Assembly: GCA_017628935.1 (NCBI GenBank)
Contig: JAGBYC010000150.1
Span: 1 to 8,745 of the forward strand
DNA from: Clostridia bacterium
Lineage (GTDB): Bacteria > Bacillota > Clostridia > Christensenellales > Borkfalkiaceae
Direction of reading: 5' to 3'
DNA length: 8,745 bases
In this document: in pieces, positions 6,154 through 8,745 of the stretch
Layout of the letters: every line of letters starts with the position of its first letter
Position numbering within the stretch: the first letter of the stretch is position 1
The notes under the pieces: model-generated
The model's input: the letters and a program-made list of their open reading frames with translations, nothing else
Told to the model about the DNA's origin: nothing
Databases searched by the model: none
Position numbers and translations under genes: made by a program

Positions 6154-8406
6154 TTAGTTAGATTTAAGTACGCTAGTTGCCATAAAACGTTGATTTTCAA
6201 CGCTTTCATAGGTAATAACGTATTCGTTTTCATCAATAGTAGCGGTTATTTCGTAAGTTCCAAAATAGTCAGCTTCCATCATAATTAAACTAGAAACTTC
6301 CATAAAATTGCCGTTTTTAATTTTGCCAACAACAACCCATATAACGTATTCACCTTCAGTAAATACTGGAATTTCAACGTTTGCGTTACCAGTAATAGTA
6401 ACTTCTTTTTTAGCGTAAGTAAACGTGTTAAAAGCACCTTCAATTTCTATGCTATTATGTCCTTGAAGGAAAACTTTAACGCCGTAAGTTGCACCGTCTT
6501 CTAACAACGCGTCTTTAGGAATAGTTACCGTTACACCGCTAAAATCGAATTTATCGTTTTTAATAGAAAAATTACCTTTTGCTGCGTTTTCAAGTTGCAT
6601 TAAACCTGCACCGTCTTCAAGTTTAGGCATGTTTTTTCTAAGCATTCGTTCGTAAGTTGAATAAATTGTACGACAGTTTGAAACAAGGTTTTTAGTGTTA
6701 GTTACAATGCTATTTTTTAAGTTAGTAATGCCTTGAGCGTTATAATCGTAACCTAAAACGCTATCAAATACGTTTTTAAGAATTTGTAATCTGTTTTCTT
6801 TTGACGCTTCGTTATAAGCGAAAATTTCATTAGCGTCGTTGCCGTTAAAGGTAAGGTCATTTTCTATCATAAACGCCTTGAAAACGTCAATAAACGCTTC
6901 TTTAGGTTGGTTATTGCCTTCTTGCGAGCCTGAACCTTCTGAGCCACTTGGCGTTGTAGAAACACCGCCACCACTTACACCGCCACCACTTGAAGTTGGG
7001 TCATAAAGAGATACTGTCATACCTGCACTAACAATTAAGCCTGTATCAGTACCATTATAGAACGGGTTAACGTGAATTTCACTAATACGTAAAAATTCGT
7101 ACGCCGCGTTGTTAGCGTATTCTTTAAATTCGTCTTCAGATAAAGTTGTGCCGTCTTCAAAAGTATATACACCACCAACAAAATCAATAAGTTCGTAAGC
7201 AATAAAGCCGTCTTCTTGACTCCAAAGCGTACCTTCGGTAATTTTTTTGCCGTTATCAAGTAAAACATAGTCTTTATAATAAAGGTAAAAACTATTTTGA
7301 ATAGTTAAATAATAGTCGGTGTTGTCAACTACGTTGTCGCCGTTTAAGTCTGTAATATTATAAACTATTTTGTTCCAGCCACCAGTTGCCAATAACGATA
7401 AGTATTGACTATTTGAACTATAAACGCTATCGCTAAGTTCAATATAATGATAGCCTGTATTAAAATAACGTGTAGCTTCATCTACAAGGTCTAACGTGAA
7501 AAATCCGTCGCCCGTTTCCATAAACGTTTCGCCTGAAATTAACGAGTTAGTAGGGTTAGAATAATCAAATTCTGCCTTAAAACCTATAAACTTGCCGTTT
7601 TGCTTTATTGCTTTGAAAATTCTGCTTGTGCCTTGGTTTTCTAAAACGTCTAAACTATAAGCGTTTGTAAATAACTGCGAGCGTTCAACGATATATTCTT
7701 TAAGTGGAGCGTATTTTACGTAGCAGTAGTTATACGCACCTTTAGTATTGTCACTATAACTTACAGCCGTATAATCAAAAGTTGAAAATTCAACAACTTC
7801 AACGCCGTCTTCTTCATATATTTTAATGTATAATGCGCCGGTTAAAGTGTCTTTTGGTAAAAGTGTGTTAGGGTCAACGTAGTCGCCACCACCAGTACCA
7901 AATTGCCCTTCCATTGTAATACCACTATCAATGCCTTCGTCTTTATCTTGAATATAGTCGTTATTAAGATACCCTATAAAGCCGGTAACAACGTCGTTTT
8001 CTTCATCGTAGCCAATGTATCTTGCCGTAACGCCGTTGAACACTACAAGTTTGTTTAAAACGGTTACGCATTGAGTAAGTTCGTCAATTCGCATACGCGC
8101 TTGAGAGGCTATATCGGTAAGTTCTAAAGTTTGCCAACCAAAGTAGGTTTGAACGCCTTCATCGTAATAATAGCTACCTTCGTTAACGGTGTAAGTTGAA
8201 CTAGTTGTTTGCGATGCTAAACTAGTTTGCGAAGTGGCGCTTTTAGCATTGCTTGCAAAGTTAAAAGAAAGGTCTGCATTTTCAAGCTTATTAACGCAAT
8301 AGTAATACGCTGCGTTAATAGTACTTGTGTCAGGATTACAAGCACCCATAAAAGTTATTGATAATGCAAGTAGTACGGCAGTAATGCCTTTTATAAGTTT
8401 TTTCAT
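6154..8406 (-). CDS. Large lipoprotein of unknown function with a dockerin-like Ca-binding motif
   Basis: A 750-residue predicted surface lipoprotein. It starts with MKKLIKG and a hydrophobic stretch to M20, followed by GAC. C23 is the likely lipidated cysteine, with an unusual Met at -3 of the lipobox. A Ser/Thr-rich stretch (54-72) follows. The long middle region is rich in Tyr, Asp and beta-type sequence. DLNGDNVVDNTD (353-364) resembles one half of a dockerin or EF-hand loop (D353, N355, D357, D361, D364), but a second copy is not seen, so a true dockerin is unlikely. A Gly/Ser linker (472-499) joins a C-terminal part: a helical piece (about 502-610), then beta-rich sequence with PKDALLEDGATYGVKVFLQG near 630-649. 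The start has GGGGG and a consensus promoter. I do not recognise the family; a role at the cell surface is inferred. Confidence 0.8.
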   Translation of the reverse strand: MKKLIKGITAVLLALSITFMGACNPDTSTINAAYYYCVNKLENADLSFNFASNAKSATSQTSLASQTTSSTYTVNEGSYYYDEGVQTYFGWQTLELTDIASQARMRIDELTQCVTVLNKLVVFNGVTARYIGYDEENDVVTGFIGYLNNDYIQDKDEGIDSGITMEGQFGTGGGDYVDPNTLLPKDTLTGALYIKIYEEDGVEVVEFSTFDYTAVSYSDNTKGAYNYCYVKYAPLKEYIVERSQLFTNAYSLDVLENQGTSRIFKAIKQNGKFIGFKAEFDYSNPTNSLISGETFMETGDGFFTLDLVDEATRYFNTGYHYIELSDSVYSSNSQYLSLLATGGWNKIVYNITDLNGDNVVDNTDYYLTIQNSFYLYYKDYVLLDNGKKITEGTLWSQEDGFIAYELIDFVGGVYTFEDGTTLSEDEFKEYANNAAYEFLRISEIHVNPFYNGTDTGLIVSAGMTVSLYDPTSSGGGVSGGGVSTTPSGSEGSGSQEGNNQPKEAFIDVFKAFMIENDLTFNGNDANEIFAYNEASKENRLQILKNVFDSVLGYDYNAQGITNLKNSIVTNTKNLVSNCRTIYSTYERMLRKNMPKLEDGAGLMQLENAAKGNFSIKNDKFDFSGVTVTIPKDALLEDGATYGVKVFLQGHNSIEIEGAFNTFTYAKKEVTITGNANVEIPVFTEGEYVIWVVVGKIKNGNFMEVSSLIMMEADYFGTYEITATIDENEYVITYESVENQRFMATSVLKSN
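6962..6991 (-). repeat. 15-bp tandem direct repeat in the lipoprotein linker
   Basis: ACACCGCCACCACTT occurs twice back to back (6962-6976 and 6977-6991) and encodes the SGGGVSGGGVS part of the Gly/Ser linker. Such in-frame repeats can change linker length by slippage without breaking the reading frame. Confidence 0.8.
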
Positions 8407-8456
8407 AAAACCCCCGTTAAATTTTTACTTAATTATTAAATAAAACCTATAATATT

Positions 8457-8485
8457 ATTATATTTATAATTGCAAAACTTGTCAA
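8457..8485 (-). promoter_or_regulatory. Perfect sigma-A promoter of the lipoprotein-dehydrogenase operon
   Basis: On the minus strand TTGACA (8480-8485), exactly 17 bases, then TATAAT (8457-8462). Both boxes match consensus. The predicted start near 8450 gives a leader of about 44 bases ending in GGGGG (8411-8415) before the ATG at 8406. Expression is likely strong unless repressed; no operator was recognised. Confidence 0.85.
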
Positions 8486-8493
8486 TATATTAA

Positions 8494-8519
8494 AAAGCAC
8501 ACCGTAATTGGTGTGCTTT
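8494..8519 (-). terminator. Hairpin terminator facing left, just upstream of the lipoprotein promoter
   Basis: AAAGCACACC (8494-8503) and GGTGTGCTTT (8510-8519) form a 10-bp stem with a six-base loop. The minus-strand exit is TTTTTAATATATT; the plus-strand exit lacks a T-run. It therefore suits leftward transcripts, yet no leftward gene is seen between here and the divergent gene at 8649. It may insulate the promoter at 8457-8485, or be what remains of a lost gene. Confidence 0.55.
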
Positions 8520-8597
8520 AGTGTGTCGGGACAGTGATGATTGCGTTTGAACTTTTGATTGAGTTATGGCATGCTCGTTGTTTTTCACTAAAACGTT

Positions 8598-8626
8598 TTG
8601 ATTAACATACAATATAGTAATAGATT
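8598..8626 (+). promoter_or_regulatory. Candidate promoter of the right-edge gene
   Basis: TTGATT (8598-8603), a 17-base spacer and TAGATT (8621-8626). The match is modest, and the implied start near 8633 would leave a leader of only about 16 bases. Its -10 box lies at the centre of the inverted repeat 8614-8633. Confidence 0.3.
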
Positions 8627-8633
8627 TTACTAT
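8614..8633. promoter_or_regulatory. Inverted repeat, possible operator
   Basis: ATAGTAA and TTACTAT are perfect seven-base arms around a six-base centre (TAGATT). The repeat ends three bases before the ribosome binding site of the right-edge gene. It could bind a dimeric repressor over the -10 region, or fold in RNA as a weak hairpin. Confidence 0.4.
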
Positions 8634-8635
8634 TT

Positions 8636-8641
8636 AGGAGG
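8636..8641 (+). promoter_or_regulatory. Consensus ribosome binding site AGGAGG
   Basis: A perfect AGGAGG seven bases before the ATG at 8649. It is the best Shine-Dalgarno site in the window and the main reason the short open frame after it is accepted as a gene start. Confidence 0.85.
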
Positions 8642-8648
8642 AATATAA

Positions 8649-8745
8649 ATGATTGAAAATGAAAAGCTTGGTAATGGCGATTATGATTTTTCGCCCATTA
8701 TTAACGTAAAAAAATTAACTCATTACAATAACTATTTTAGAAAAG
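8649..8745 (+). CDS. 5' end of a gene cut by the window edge, possibly a cupin-domain protein
   Basis: Thirty-two codons are visible, with no stop before the window ends. The start is well supported by AGGAGG. The N-terminus reads MIENEKLGNGDYDFSPIINV and continues to HYNNYFRK. The pattern of an acidic start, DY..SP.I.N, and then an N-rich stretch followed by FR resembles the beginning of small single-domain cupins (mannose-6-phosphate isomerase-like) in Firmicutes, where FRTALWTG usually follows. The metal-binding histidine motifs that define a cupin lie beyond the window, so the family is only a guess; the presence of a gene is more certain. Confidence 0.6.
   Translation, partial: MIENEKLGNGDYDFSPIINVKKLTHYNNYFRK

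Larger units (their letters stand above)
8520..8648. other. Intergenic region before the right-edge gene
   Basis: No convincing gene is seen in these 129 bases. They contain TGTCGGGACA (8524-8533), with TGTC/GACA arms, a perfect ten-base palindrome AAAACGTTTT (8590-8599), and a 22-codon open frame (8537-8605, plus strand) with no good ribosome site. The inverted repeat and candidate promoter are listed separately. Confidence 0.5.

Noticed and set aside
7035..7268. 77-residue open frame on the minus strand within the lipoprotein gene
   Set aside because: It lies in another frame of the lipoprotein gene with no independent signals, and its low-complexity Leu/Thr/Lys composition is typical of a shadow frame.
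8524..8533. TGTCGGGACA as an insertion-sequence end
   Set aside because: It is a short palindrome; no matching partner repeat, target duplication or transposase fragment is visible.
8537..8605. 22-codon plus-strand open frame that might be a leader peptide
   Set aside because: No Shine-Dalgarno site, no run of regulatory codons, and no attenuator hairpin with T-run between it and the gene at 8649.

Overview
The window looks like chromosomal DNA from a low-GC, Gram-positive, Clostridia-type bacterium, probably an uncultured gut lineage. The support is: a Spo0A-type DNA-binding domain, AT-rich sigma-A promoters (one is a perfect TTGACA-17-TATAAT), purine-rich Shine-Dalgarno sites, U-tailed hairpin terminators, a Gram-positive-style lipoprotein and TAA as the only stop codon of the six complete genes. 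The exact lineage cannot be fixed from the sequence alone. No rRNA, tRNA, CRISPR array or recognisable insertion sequence was seen.

Layout. Positions 1-232 hold no gene but three stacked hairpins. Next, on the minus strand, comes a short gene for a stand-alone Spo0A effector domain (233-613) with its own promoter. A strong hairpin terminator (716-746) separates it from a block of imperfect 82-bp tandem repeats (about 777-1053). These lie directly downstream of a minus-strand CDF metal-efflux gene with a probable Mn-type site (1054-2193). From the divergent intergenic region a two-gene plus-strand operon leaves: a GPH-family sugar:cation symporter (2361-3797) and a type-B carboxylesterase with no signal peptide (3821-5155). 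The pair suggests uptake of an esterified glycoside or related compound followed by ester cleavage in the cytoplasm. A bidirectional terminator (5156-5180) separates it from a convergent minus-strand operon: a large lipoprotein of unknown function (6154-8406) and a glycerate-dehydrogenase-like D-2-hydroxyacid dehydrogenase (5188-6132), read from the perfect promoter at 8457-8485. At the right edge a plus-strand gene starts (8649 onward, cut by the window end) behind an ideal Shine-Dalgarno site and an inverted repeat. Its N-terminus faintly recalls cupin-domain proteins.

Most of the window is ordinary metabolism and transport. The parts most worth a second look are the 82-bp repeats, whose two best copies differ in ways that keep RNA pairing on the minus strand and also keep a short reading frame; the near absence of GATC (one site in 8,745 bases); and the lone Spo0A effector domain with altered recognition-helix residues.
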